A DNA stretch of 64,000 bases from Comamonadaceae bacterium (GTDB lineage: Bacteria > Pseudomonadota > Gammaproteobacteria > Burkholderiales > Burkholderiaceae_C): contig CANEXF010000007.1 of NCBI GenBank assembly GCA_947443645.1, positions 1-64,000 of the forward strand, given 5' to 3'. The translations under genes were made by a program, and so were the position numbers. Position 1 is the stretch's first letter. Each line of letters opens with the position of its first letter. Shown piece after piece: positions 8,664 to 17,159 of the stretch. Below the pieces are notes generated by a model. The model saw only the letters and a program-made list of their open reading frames with translations, made no database searches and had not been told where the DNA came from.

Positions 8664-8723
8664 GGTATTTTTTCAACAGGTGGTGAACAAGATCAAAAGA
8701 GCTGCCATCAAGGCACGACGGCC

Positions 8724-9506
8724 TCACAGAAAGTAGCGCTCGGTGTTGAGAAAGCCGCGCGCGTTTTCTGCGCAGGACTGCCGGCAGGCGTCGTCCGCGC
8801 CCGCCGTGCCAGAGCGCCAGGCGGTGAGCTTGACCGCCTTGGGGTCATAGCTGGTAGCCGGGTCAAAGGGGTGCGGCGCGCTTGACAGCGCCACCAGCAC
8901 ATTCATTTCAAACCGCAAATCCACAAACTGGCCGGCCTGACGGTGCGCGGTGTCAAAGTGCAGGCCGCCCTGATCGTCGGTCACGACCTTGCTGAAGAGG
9001 TTGAGATTGGGCACCATGTCGCGCTTGCCCAGACCCCACTTGCCCAACTCGATCAGCAAGCCATCCAGACCGTTGCGGTACATGGCGTTGCGATGCTCCC
9101 GGTAACGTGCCTGCCCATATCTGGACTGCAGGCCCTGCGCATCGAGCACACCACAGACCGTGTCATGCCAGCCGCAACTGTCTTCGGCCACAGAGCAGAG
9201 CACGCGGCCCATGTCCGAATAGCACACATGGCCTTTGGTCAAAAATGCGGTGTGCTGCGCCTTCAGCGTGTCGGGCATGTTGTAGCGCTCGGTTTTTTCC
9301 TCCTGGTTGAACAGCAGCACAGACAGATTGGCCCCGCCATGCAGATCTGTCACGCGCAGGGTGTTGCCGCGTCGTAAGACGCCGGACCAATGCGCACCGC
9401 CCGGCATGAGCTCGCTCCAGAGCAGCAGCTCCGGCGAGTAGCTTGTGGAGTGATCGGGTATTGCGGCACGCGCAAGCGGGCTTAGGGTGGCGAGACTGTT
9501 TTGCAT
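8724..9506 (-). CDS. DUF1989 protein, urea-amidolyase-associated protein 1 type (carboxyguanidine deiminase subunit)
   Basis: A 260-residue paralogue of the next gene, with the equivalent motifs LHGGANLSVLLFNQ, DSCGWHDTVCG and SAPHPFDPATSYDPKAVKL. It is longer at the N-terminus (HSTSYSPELLLWSELMPGGAHWSGVLRRG), which fits the UAAP1 subgroup. By family knowledge it forms the carboxyguanidine deiminase with the UAAP2 subunit and would act on the carboxylase product to make allophanate. The spacing to the ABC ATPase gene upstream is 49 bases, in the same operon. Confidence 0.88.
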   Translation of the reverse strand: MQNSLATLSPLARAAIPDHSTSYSPELLLWSELMPGGAHWSGVLRRGNTLRVTDLHGGANLSVLLFNQEEKTERYNMPDTLKAQHTAFLTKGHVCYSDMGRVLCSVAEDSCGWHDTVCGVLDAQGLQSRYGQARYREHRNAMYRNGLDGLLIELGKWGLGKRDMVPNLNLFSKVVTDDQGGLHFDTAHRQAGQFVDLRFEMNVLVALSSAPHPFDPATSYDPKAVKLTAWRSGTAGADDACRQSCAENARGFLNTERYFL

Positions 9507-9555
9507 GAGATCGATTGCTCTGTGAGTTGTTTTTCAAGGCCCGCAAGTCGGAGCG

Positions 9556-10395
9556 TCAGGCCTGCTCGGCCGTCTGATTGAGCTTGCCGAGCAAGTCTGT
9601 GTCGGTCGCCATGCCCGAGCTTTCGCGTATACGCGCGAGAATCTCCGCCTTGAGTTCGCGAAAGCTGGGCAGATGCTTCATCTCCTGGTTGCGCTCGGCC
9701 GGCAATGGCACGGGATAAATGCTGTGAATACGCCCCGGCCGTGGCTGCATCAGGACCACGCGCTGGCCCAGGTAAATGGCCTCCTCAACATCGTGCGTGA
9801 CAAACACGATGGTGGTTTTTTCCATGCGGTGTATGTGCAGTATCAAATCGTGCATCACTTCGCGGGTCTGGGCATCGAGCGCACCAAAGGGCTCGTCCAT
9901 CAGCAGCATGGCGGGCCGTCCCATCAATGCACGGGCAATCGCCACCCGCTGTTGCATGCCGCCTGAAAGCTGGTTGGGGTAGGCCGACGCAGCCTTGCGC
10001 AAGCCGATCAAGTCCAGCAAGGCATCGGCCCGGCCGGACGCCGCCTCAACGTCTGATGAACTCAGATTTTCACGATTCGATTGCAGCTGGCGACTGAACT
10101 TGATGTTGTCCATGACGCTCAGCCAGGGGTACAGGCTGTAATGCTGGAATACCATGGCGCGCTCTGCGCCAGGCGCGGTGATGGCCCGACCATCACAACT
10201 GGCGAAGCCAGAACTTTTCGTGTCCAGTCCGGCCAGTATGCGCAGCAAGGTGGACTTGCCACAGCCCGAAGCGCCAACCAGCGTCATGAATTCGTTGTCT
10301 TCAATCGAAAGATTGACGTCTTGCAGTGCCGCCGGCGTTCCGGGCGCAGCCTTGCCAAAAACCTTGCCGAGCTGCTCAATGATTACTTTGGACAT
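9556..10395 (-). CDS. ABC transporter ATP-binding protein (nitrate/sulfonate/guanidine-type importer)
   Basis: A 279-residue nucleotide-binding subunit with Walker A GASGCGKST (41-49), signature [15 protein letters not shown], Walker B LLMDEPFGALD and switch THDVEEA. The FGALD D-loop is typical of the SsuB/TauB/NrtD group. The gene starts 6 bases after the permease stop, so the two are translated together. It should energise import of the ligand captured by the binding protein encoded at 2.9-3.9 kb. Regulation is by the second guanidine riboswitch and its sigma-54 promoter. Confidence 0.93.
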   Translation of the reverse strand: MSKVIIEQLGKVFGKAAPGTPAALQDVNLSIEDNEFMTLVGASGCGKSTLLRILAGLDTKSSGFASCDGRAITAPGAERAMVFQHYSLYPWLSVMDNIKFSRQLQSNRENLSSSDVEAASGRADALLDLIGLRKAASAYPNQLSGGMQQRVAIARALMGRPAMLLMDEPFGALDAQTREVMHDLILHIHRMEKTTIVFVTHDVEEAIYLGQRVVLMQPRPGRIHSIYPVPLPAERNQEMKHLPSFRELKAEILARIRESSGMATDTDLLGKLNQTAEQA

Positions 10396-10401
10396 ATGTG
10401 T

Positions 10402-11244
10402 TTACCTCTGTCCGTGCAGCCACGGAAATGAGCGCCTGTGCAGCCAGCGAAATGCCTGGTCCATCAACAAGCCAATCAGGCCGATCAGGATGATTCCGCC
10501 AAAAATGGTGTCTGTCTTGAGAAAGCGCTGGGCCTTGAGAATTGAATAGCCCAGGCCCGAGTTGGACGCGACCAGTTCGGCCACCACCAGATAAGTCCAG
10601 GCCCAGCCCATGGTGATGCGCAAGGTGTCCAGAATGGCGGGCTTGGCCGACTGCAGCAGTACCAGCCGAATCATTTCGTAGCGGCTGGCACCCATGGTCA
10701 GCGCGGTTTCGATTTGCGCCCGCGGCACCAGGCGAACGTTTTCCGCCACCATCAAGACCATCTGGAAAAAGGTGCCAATGAAGATGATGGAAATTTTTGC
10801 GCCTTCGCCAATGCCCAACCAGAGCATGACCAATGGTATGAAAGCCACTGCAGGCATATAGCGGACAAAATCAGTGAGCGGCTCCAGCAAGGCTTCTACC
10901 GGCCGGAAGGCACCAATCAGCAGTCCCAACGGCAATGCAAAGACGGCAGAAAGCGCAAAGCCAACTCCCACCCGATACATGCTGATGGCGGTGTCGTTCA
11001 GCAGCCCGTCATCAAGCAGCCAGGAATACAGCCGCTGAAAGACCTGCAATGGGCCGGGCAGAAAGACCGGGTCCACCCAGCCCGAAGCCGACAAGGCTAC
11101 CCACGCCAGAAAAGGGCTGAGCAGGCCCGCAGCCGCAAAGGCCCAGTATTGCCCCCTGGTGATGCCGGCACCAATAGTCCAGATGCTGGGGCTTGAAATT
11201 GGTCGCTTGGTATCTGACAAATCGGACTCCAGTAAAGACGTCAT
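10402..11244 (-). CDS. ABC transporter permease (SsuC/TauC-like)
   Basis: A 280-residue inner-membrane permease of the BPD_transp_1 family. About six helices are visible, beginning with YWAFAAAGLLSPFLAWVAL. The cytoplasmic coupling loop is near ETALTMGASRYEMIRLVLLQSAKPAILDTL (EAA-like). It is the first gene after the second riboswitch. The ATG at 11244 has no good Shine-Dalgarno sequence, so the riboswitch may act on translation or the true start may be slightly further in. It partners with the ATPase next door and, by inference, with the separately transcribed binding protein. Confidence 0.92.
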   Translation of the reverse strand: MTSLLESDLSDTKRPISSPSIWTIGAGITRGQYWAFAAAGLLSPFLAWVALSASGWVDPVFLPGPLQVFQRLYSWLLDDGLLNDTAISMYRVGVGFALSAVFALPLGLLIGAFRPVEALLEPLTDFVRYMPAVAFIPLVMLWLGIGEGAKISIIFIGTFFQMVLMVAENVRLVPRAQIETALTMGASRYEMIRLVLLQSAKPAILDTLRITMGWAWTYLVVAELVASNSGLGYSILKAQRFLKTDTIFGGIILIGLIGLLMDQAFRWLHRRSFPWLHGQR

Positions 11245-11280
11245 AAAGGCGCGAGAAAGTACCGTCGGCGTGAACCGTGA

Positions 11281-11383
11281 TCTCCCGGGCTTTTGTCCCT
11301 CCGTGGAGCCGCACCAAAATGCAGCCGACTGCTCTCGGACCAGACGATCAAGGCTTGGCCTTGATCCGGAACCCTAGCGGTCT
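11281..11383 (-). promoter_or_regulatory. Guanidine-I riboswitch (ykkC type), copy 2
   Basis: The minus strand carries the same conserved blocks as copy 1: CTAGGGTTCCGG (11377-11366), TCTGGTCCGAGAGC, and ACGGAGGGAC followed by AAAAGCCCGGGAGA (11304-11281). P1 pairs 11377-11382 with 11327-11332 (one mismatch). P2 is a perfect 8-bp hairpin, GATCAAGG/CCTTGATC. Outside the conserved blocks the stems differ from copy 1, which is covariation expected of a functional RNA rather than a recent duplication. It lies 36 bases before the permease ATG, with no T-tract terminator visible between. Confidence 0.93.
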
Positions 11384-11435
11384 TTAATGATTGAGCTTTG
11401 TGTCTGACTAAACGTATACCTCTCCACCATACCCA

Positions 11436-11451
11436 CGCAATTGCTGTGCCA
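11436..11451 (-). promoter_or_regulatory. Sigma-54 promoter of the guanidine uptake/degradation operon
   Basis: The minus strand reads TGGCACAGCAATTGCG: the -24 box TGGCAC and -12 box TTGC have exact GG-GC spacing. The predicted start is near 11425, about 42 bases ahead of the riboswitch. No paired NtrC palindrome was found between here and the amtB terminator, so the activator site may be degenerate or more distant. Confidence 0.8.
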
Positions 11452-11526
11452 GATGTATGCATTTGAGCTTGAGAACTTGGCGCTGGCAGTGGATTGATGT
11501 TGCTCGGCAAACTGGTCGCTGAGACG

Positions 11527-11563
11527 AAAAAAAGCCCGCATGGAGCTTGCGCTCTAGCGGGCT
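11527..11563 (-). terminator. Rho-independent terminator of the glnK-amtB operon
   Basis: A hairpin AGCCCGC/GCGGGCT (11533-11539 with 11557-11563), with a nested GAGC/GCTC pairing, is followed on the minus strand by seven T (11527-11533). It sits 75 bases after the amtB stop and insulates the guanidine promoter just downstream. The rest of the 11245-11637 gap holds only the riboswitch and sigma-54 promoter. Confidence 0.88.
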
Positions 11564-11637
11564 AACATCCAAAGGAGACTCTCTTCGGTAAGCGGTCGTC
11601 CTGAACGCCAGGCCTTCAGGACGATCTCGCTAATTCA

Positions 11638-13191
11638 TCAGCGGCTGTAAGCCGTCTCACCGTGTGAGGTGATGTCCAGGCCTTCGCGCTCGTCTTCTTC
11701 GCTGACGCGCAGACCGATGGTCAGGTCAACAATCTTGTAGGCGATGAAGGAAACAACGCCAGACCAGACGATGGTGATCAAAATGGCCTTGGCCTGGATC
11801 CACACTTGCGACACGATAGAGTAGTCAGCAGCGGTCACGCCGGTAGCTGTCACCCAGTCAGCCACGAAGCCAGGTCCACCCAGGCTTGGGGAGTTGAAAA
11901 CACCCGTCAGCAAGGCACCCAGGATACCGCCGATACCGTGCACGCCGAACACGTCGAGCGAGTCGTCAGCACCCAGCAGTTTCTTCAGACCATTGACACC
12001 CCAGAGGCAGGCAAAACCAGCAGCCAGACCAATCACGAGGCCGCCACCGATACCGACGTTGCCGGCAGCTGGCGTGATCGCCACCAGACCAGCCACAGCA
12101 CCAGATGCAGCGCCCAGCATGGAAGCCTTGCCGCGCATCAGGGACTCACCAACACACCATGCCAACACAGCCGCAGCGGTTGCACCCAGGGTATTGATGA
12201 AAGCCAGAGCTGCAAAGCCATTGGCCTCGAGTGCGGAGCCGGCGTTGAAGCCGAACCAGCCCACCCACAGCAGCGCAGAGCCAACCATGGTCAGCGTCAG
12301 GCTGTGAGGTGCCATGGCTTCCTTGCCGTAGCCGATGCGCTTGCCGATAACGAAAGCACCAACCAGACCAGCAACAGCGGCGTTGATGTGCACAACGGTA
12401 CCGCCAGCGAAGTCAAGAGCGCCCATCTGCCAGACGTAACCGGCCTTGCCGTTCATCGCGTCAACCACTTCTTTGCCGGTGTAAGCGTCAGGACCCATCC
12501 AGAACCACACCATGTGTGCGATCGGTGCGTAGCTGAAGGTGAACCAGATCGCCATGAACAGCAGCACTGCGGAGAACTTGATGCGCTCTGCAAATGCGCC
12601 GACGATCAGCGTGCAGGTGATGCCTGCGAAGGTTGCCTGGAAGGCGGCAAACACGATCTCAGGAATCACAACGCCTTTGCTGAACGTTGCTGCGTTGGCG
12701 AAAGTGCCCGCTGCGTTGTCCCAGATGCCGTTCATGAACAGTCGGTCAAAGCCGCCAAAGAAGGCATTGCCTTCGGTGAAAGCCAGGCTGTAGCCATAAA
12801 TGAACCACAGCACGACGATCATCGAAAAGGTCACCATGACCTGCATCAGCACCGACAGCATGTTCTTGCTGCGGACCAGGCCGCCGTAGAACAAGGCCAG
12901 GCCTGGAACAGTCATCAGTATCACCAACAAGGTGGAAACCATCATCCAGCTGGTATCGCCCTTGTTAGGAACGAGTGCAGGTGGCGTTGGTGCAGAGGCT
13001 GCAGCAGCGGGCGCTGCGGCTGTCGCTGCAGCGGGTGCCGCGGCCGCCGCAGGGGCAGCCGCGGGCACTGCATCAGCTGGTTTGGCCTCGGCAGCAGAAG
13101 CTGCTGGAGCGGCCGGGGCCTGCGCCATCACGGCAACGCCGGTGGTCAGCAGACTTAATCCCAGCGCAAGGGAAGCAAGTAGTTTTTTCAT
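11638..13191 (-). CDS. amtB: Ammonium transporter AmtB
   Basis: A 517-residue ammonium channel of the inner membrane. A signal peptide (MKKLLASLALGLSLLTTGVAVMAQ) is followed by an Ala/Pro-rich low-complexity spacer to about residue 80. Then come the eleven-helix channel motifs: GLALFYGGLVRSKN, FAGITCTLIVGAFAERI, VWFWMGPDAYTGKE, the AmtB signature DFAGGTVVHINAAVAGLVG and GWFGFNAGSA. The start at 13191 gives a proper signal peptide. It lies 40 bases after glnK, the PII protein that blocks AmtB when nitrogen is plentiful. It is transcribed from the sigma-54 promoter ahead of the porin gene, and a terminator follows. Confidence 0.97.
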   Translation of the reverse strand: MKKLLASLALGLSLLTTGVAVMAQAPAAPAASAAEAKPADAVPAAAPAAAAAPAAATAAAPAAAASAPTPPALVPNKGDTSWMMVSTLLVILMTVPGLALFYGGLVRSKNMLSVLMQVMVTFSMIVVLWFIYGYSLAFTEGNAFFGGFDRLFMNGIWDNAAGTFANAATFSKGVVIPEIVFAAFQATFAGITCTLIVGAFAERIKFSAVLLFMAIWFTFSYAPIAHMVWFWMGPDAYTGKEVVDAMNGKAGYVWQMGALDFAGGTVVHINAAVAGLVGAFVIGKRIGYGKEAMAPHSLTLTMVGSALLWVGWFGFNAGSALEANGFAALAFINTLGATAAAVLAWCVGESLMRGKASMLGAASGAVAGLVAITPAAGNVGIGGGLVIGLAAGFACLWGVNGLKKLLGADDSLDVFGVHGIGGILGALLTGVFNSPSLGGPGFVADWVTATGVTAADYSIVSQVWIQAKAILITIVWSGVVSFIAYKIVDLTIGLRVSEEDEREGLDITSHGETAYSR

Positions 13192-13231
13192 ATCTGTGTT
13201 CTCTTTTATAGGCTTGTAAAAGGTTGAGGCC

Positions 13232-13579
<348 letters not shown>

Positions 13580-13597
13580 TCAGTTATGAAGCAGTGC

Positions 13598-14401
13598 TCA
13601 GAAGCTGTATTTCACGCCAACGACCAGGGCGCTGTTAGCAATGAATTTGCCGTTCAGGTCGGTGTAAAAGCCGCCTTTTTTGGCATTGGTGCTGAGCGCA
13701 GCAGCAGTAACGGACAGGCCGTTGCCGAGGTCTTTGGCAACCGTCAAAGCGTAATCGGTGTAGTTGGCGCCCACAGTGTTCTTGACGAGTTGGCGACCCA
13801 GATGTGGCGTCAACATGTAGCCATTGCCCATGTCAAAGCCGGCGCTCAGGTCAAAGTACTGGCTGCCCTTGCTGTTCACGTTGCCCAGAAAGTTGGTGAC
13901 GCTGCGGTTGTATTTCAGGGTGGTGACGCCATAGGTCAGCGCACCGTAGATTTCTGTGGTGCTGGCATTGGCGTAAGCGCCGGCAGCTACTGCCGTAGGG
14001 TATTTCGCGTTGGCAACGCCGGAATTATTGCCAGGGTACTGGTATGTGATGACGCCCAGGTCGTAGTTCAGGCCTGCGGTGGCTTCGCCTTTGAAACCGG
14101 CGTACAGGTCCAGCTCATAAGAACCTTTGGTCGCGCCGTTGACTTCCTTGACCCAGGACACGTTGGATGCCCATGCACCAGCGTAAGCACCGCTCTTGTG
14201 CGCGTAGTCCAGACCGCCCTGGACTGCGGGCTTGAAAGTCGTCTGTGCAATGCCGCGAACGCGATAGTCAGACACGGCGCCAATGTTGTATGACAAAGTG
14301 CTTTCTGGCTCTGGTGCAGCAGGCGCAGCAGCTTGGGCCATGGCAGCGGTAGCGGCCATCAAGGTGGACAGGACGAATACAGATTTGGTTGCAAATTTCA
14401 T
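13598..14401 (-). CDS. TorF-family putative porin (outer membrane)
   Basis: A 267-residue outer-membrane beta-barrel with a signal peptide (MKFATKSVFVLSTLMAATAAMAQ). It carries the family hallmark LSYNIGAVSDYRVRGIAQT near the mature start, alternating amphipathic strands, and a C-terminal strand ending in aromatic Phe (VVGVKYSF). Proteins of this family (Gcw_chp/TorF) are commonly the first gene before glnK-amtB in beta-proteobacteria, suggesting a role in passing nitrogen compounds across the outer membrane. GGAG lies 9 bases before the ATG. The gene is driven directly by a sigma-54 promoter. Confidence 0.9.
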   Translation of the reverse strand: MKFATKSVFVLSTLMAATAAMAQAAAPAAPEPESTLSYNIGAVSDYRVRGIAQTTFKPAVQGGLDYAHKSGAYAGAWASNVSWVKEVNGATKGSYELDLYAGFKGEATAGLNYDLGVITYQYPGNNSGVANAKYPTAVAAGAYANASTTEIYGALTYGVTTLKYNRSVTNFLGNVNSKGSQYFDLSAGFDMGNGYMLTPHLGRQLVKNTVGANYTDYALTVAKDLGNGLSVTAAALSTNAKKGGFYTDLNGKFIANSALVVGVKYSF

Positions 14402-14441
14402 GGAGTTCTCCGATTGTTAAAACTAGCTGACGCAATGACTG

Positions 14442-14457
14442 AGCACGGAACATGCCA
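14442..14457 (-). promoter_or_regulatory. Sigma-54 promoter of the porin-glnK-amtB operon
   Basis: The minus strand reads TGGCATGTTCCGTGCT: TGGCAYG then N4 then GTGCT, one base off the TTGCT consensus, with correct spacing. The predicted start is near 14431, giving a leader of about 30 bases. An NtrC-type palindrome lies about 80-95 bases further upstream, the usual distance for an enhancer. Confidence 0.82.
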
Positions 14458-14536
14458 GCTTTGGCAAGGTTTTTAGCCCTATCTTTGTAAACCAGACGCG
14501 CCTGATCACGTTAGATATCTGTACAAATCCACAGCT

Positions 14537-14553
14537 CGCACCATTTGCGTGCA
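14537..14553. promoter_or_regulatory. NtrC-type binding site
   Basis: The 17-bp imperfect palindrome, read on the minus strand as TGCACGCAAATGGTGCG, matches the NtrC site pattern TGCAC-N7-GTGCA in nine of ten fixed positions. It lies between the divergent porin and comM genes, upstream of the sigma-54 promoter, as expected for nitrogen-limitation activation. Confidence 0.72.
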
Positions 14554-14603
14554 AAAACCGCGCTCCAGCCCCGTCTCGCGCACCTTTTTGGAGATGATTC
14601 ACC

Positions 14604-16157
14604 ATGAGCCTATCTTTGGTGCAAAGTCGTTGTTTGCTTGGTCTGGATGCGGCTGTTGTCACCGTAGAGGTGCATTTGGCCAATGGACTGCCCAGCTTCA
14701 CACTGGTCGGACTCGCGGACACCGAGGTCAAAGAGGCCCGCGAACGGGTGCGCTCGGCAATTCAGAACACCGGACTTGAGTTTCCGACAAACAAACGGAT
14801 CACGGTCAATCTGGCGCCCGCCGATTTACCCAAGGACTCCGGCCGCTTCGATCTGCCCATAGCACTCGGCATCCTGGCGGCCAGCGGACAAATTGACGCG
14901 AAAAAACTCCAGGACTATGAATTTGCCGGCGAGTTATCGCTGGGCGGCGATTTACGCCCGGTTCGCGGTGCGCTGGCCATGAGCTTGGCGATCAGCAAGC
15001 ACTTTGAGCATGCCGGCGACACGCCGGCAAAGCCGCCCCGACTGGTCCTGCCGGAAGGCAGCGCTCAGGAGGCCGCGCTGGTACCAGGCGCGGAGATCTA
15101 CAAGGCGCACCATCTGCTGGATGTGGTCAAGCAGTTTCTGCCAGGCGATCAATTGCCGGAATTGGAAAGCGGGTGGGCCAAGGTTCAGGCCGAGCAGACG
15201 CCGCCGCAAGCGCACTACGCCGATATGGCCGACGTCAAAGGGCAAGCGGCCGTCAGGCGCGCGCTGGAAATCGCTGCAGCCGGAAACCACAGCCTGCTCA
15301 TGATGGGCGCACCAGGATCGGGCAAATCCATGCTGGCGCAGCGCTTTGCCGGCGTGCTACCCGCCATGACGAAGCAGGAAGCCCTTGAGAGCGCAGCCAT
15401 CGCCTCGCTAGGTGGGCGCTTTTCCATGGCCAGCTGGTCGGTCAGGCCCACTTGCGCGCCACACCATACCGCGAGCGCAGTGGCGTTGGTCGGTGGCGGC
15501 TCGCCGCCGCGACCCGGCGAAATATCGCTGGCCCACCGCGGCGTATTGTTCCTCGACGAGTTGCCAGAGTTCCCGCGGGCAGCACTGGAGGCGCTCAGAG
15601 AGCCGCTGGAGTCGGGCACCATCACTATCGCGCGGGCGGCCCGCCGCGCCCAGTTCCCGGCCAGCTTTCAATTGATTGCAGCGATGAACCCTTGTCCTTG
15701 CGGCTATCTGGGTTCCCGCCTGCGCGCGTGCCGCTGCTCAGCAGAACAGGTGTTGCGCTATCAGGGCAAGCTGAGCGGGCCTTTGCTGGACCGGATAGAC
15801 CTGCATGTTGAGGTCGCGAGCCTAGCGGCCGATGAGCTGATCAACACCGCACCAGGCGAGGCGACCGAACCCATCAGAGACCGCGTCGTCAAAGCCCGTC
15901 AGCAGGCCTTGCTGCGCCAAGGCTGCACCAACCAGGCGCTGGAAGGTCAGGCCATTGACGTGCAGTGCAAACTGGACGCCGCCACCACCAAATTCCTCAA
16001 TGCTGCGGCCGAACGGCTGGGTTGGTCAGGCCGCGGAATTCACCGCTGCCTCAAGGTCGCGCGCACGATTGCCGACCTGGCTGGCGCTGCCAATGTGCAG
16101 CTCACACATGTCGCCGAAGCAGTGCAATGCCGCCGGGCGCTCAGAGCCAACAGTTGA
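14604..16157 (+). CDS. comM: YifB/ComM family AAA+ Mg-chelatase-like ATPase
   Basis: A 517-residue protein with an N-terminal Lon-protease-like fold domain (LVGLADTEVKEARERVRSAI), then an AAA+ domain with Walker A GAPGSGKSM near 235, HHTASAVALVGGG, Walker B GVLFLDELPEF and the sensor region NPCPCGYLG...RIDLHVEV. A C-terminal Mg-chelatase domain follows (WSGRGIHRCLKVARTIADL). ComM is a hexameric helicase that promotes branch migration of incoming DNA during natural transformation, so uptake competence is possible in this organism, though the gene is also widespread in non-competent bacteria. It is divergent from the porin operon and convergent with the next gene, 11 bases apart. Confidence 0.95.
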   Translation: MSLSLVQSRCLLGLDAAVVTVEVHLANGLPSFTLVGLADTEVKEARERVRSAIQNTGLEFPTNKRITVNLAPADLPKDSGRFDLPIALGILAASGQIDAKKLQDYEFAGELSLGGDLRPVRGALAMSLAISKHFEHAGDTPAKPPRLVLPEGSAQEAALVPGAEIYKAHHLLDVVKQFLPGDQLPELESGWAKVQAEQTPPQAHYADMADVKGQAAVRRALEIAAAGNHSLLMMGAPGSGKSMLAQRFAGVLPAMTKQEALESAAIASLGGRFSMASWSVRPTCAPHHTASAVALVGGGSPPRPGEISLAHRGVLFLDELPEFPRAALEALREPLESGTITIARAARRAQFPASFQLIAAMNPCPCGYLGSRLRACRCSAEQVLRYQGKLSGPLLDRIDLHVEVASLAADELINTAPGEATEPIRDRVVKARQQALLRQGCTNQALEGQAIDVQCKLDAATTKFLNAAAERLGWSGRGIHRCLKVARTIADLAGAANVQLTHVAEAVQCRRALRANS

Positions 16158-16168
16158 GCGCCAGCCGA

Positions 16169-16945
16169 CTATTGCCCTGAATAACTCGGCGCTGGCTGGG
16201 TCGCGGCGGGCGCCACAGGCGCAGGTGCGTGGTAACTCACGCCGTCGCTGCTGCGAATGCCCGAGCCCTCCAGCATGACACGGCTGCCGACGCCAGGCGC
16301 TTGAGCGAGTTCCACGGTACGGTGCGAGCCGTCTTCCATGCGCAAGCCAACCTGATAGACGGTTTCCTTGCGTACGTTTTTTTCAATCGCATTGCCGGCA
16401 AAGCCGCCGCCTATGGCGCCCAAAATGGTGGCGACAGTTCGGCCGTTACCTTGCCCGACCTGGTTACCCACGACCGCACCGAGCACGCCGCCGGCAACCG
16501 TTCCCACACCCACGCCTGCGGGCTTGAGCGAACGCTGCACCGGTGTGACCGATTCAACCGATCCGCACACCGTGCAGACATTCACTACTGGCGCGGGTGA
16601 CGTGTAGGGCTCCGGGGCTGGTGAAACCGCTGAATAGCTCGGGCCAGCTGAAGGCGCAGGGCTTGGTTTGACGACTTTTTTGGCCGGCGCTGCTGCGGGC
16701 TTGGCTGGGGCCAGTGCAGGCTTTTCTGCCAGATCGTCGGCTGCGCTAGTCGCGGCAGGCGCACCGGCTCGAGGGGCAAGGACGGCGACTGGCACCTCGG
16801 GCGGCGCTGGGGTGCGCTGCTGGTAAAGCATCACGCCGCCCATGGCCAGCACGGCGGCGCCCAATACGCCGATAGCCAACCACAAGGGCTTGCTGGCCGA
16901 AGACGACGCAGCGCCGGGCTGGATGTTGTCGGTGGATGTATTCAT
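16169..16945 (-). CDS. Glycine-zipper (2TM) domain membrane protein
   Basis: A 258-residue protein with one N-terminal membrane helix (LWLAIGVLGAAVLAMGGVML, about 21-40), then a long Pro/Ala/Lys-rich periplasmic linker (45-125). A SlyB-like glycine-zipper segment follows (GVGVGTVAGGVLGAVVGNQV and ILGAIGGGFAGNAIEK, about 145-185), then a short conserved tail that binds in other family members (VELAQAPGVGSRVMLEG). No lipobox is present, so it is anchored by the helix rather than lipidated. The function is unknown; related proteins affect envelope integrity. Two Cys in VCTVCGSVES could form a disulfide. Confidence 0.8.
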   Translation of the reverse strand: MNTSTDNIQPGAASSSASKPLWLAIGVLGAAVLAMGGVMLYQQRTPAPPEVPVAVLAPRAGAPAATSAADDLAEKPALAPAKPAAAPAKKVVKPSPAPSAGPSYSAVSPAPEPYTSPAPVVNVCTVCGSVESVTPVQRSLKPAGVGVGTVAGGVLGAVVGNQVGQGNGRTVATILGAIGGGFAGNAIEKNVRKETVYQVGLRMEDGSHRTVELAQAPGVGSRVMLEGSGIRSSDGVSYHAPAPVAPAATQPAPSYSGQ

Positions 16946-17159
16946 GGCAATGGCTCTCCCAAATAAAAGCGTTTGAAAACTGTCAGCAACAAGTGCGCGA
17001 GATGACTCTCGAAAGATCGCAGCATCTGCGTGGTTTTCACCACGCTATGCCGGACGCACCCTTATGTCAACGGTCCAGAGCTTCAAATGGAACACAAACC
17101 CGTGCCAGGCACGGTGATTTTTTGTAAGCGCAGCGCCCGACAAGCCAAACAAAAACCGC

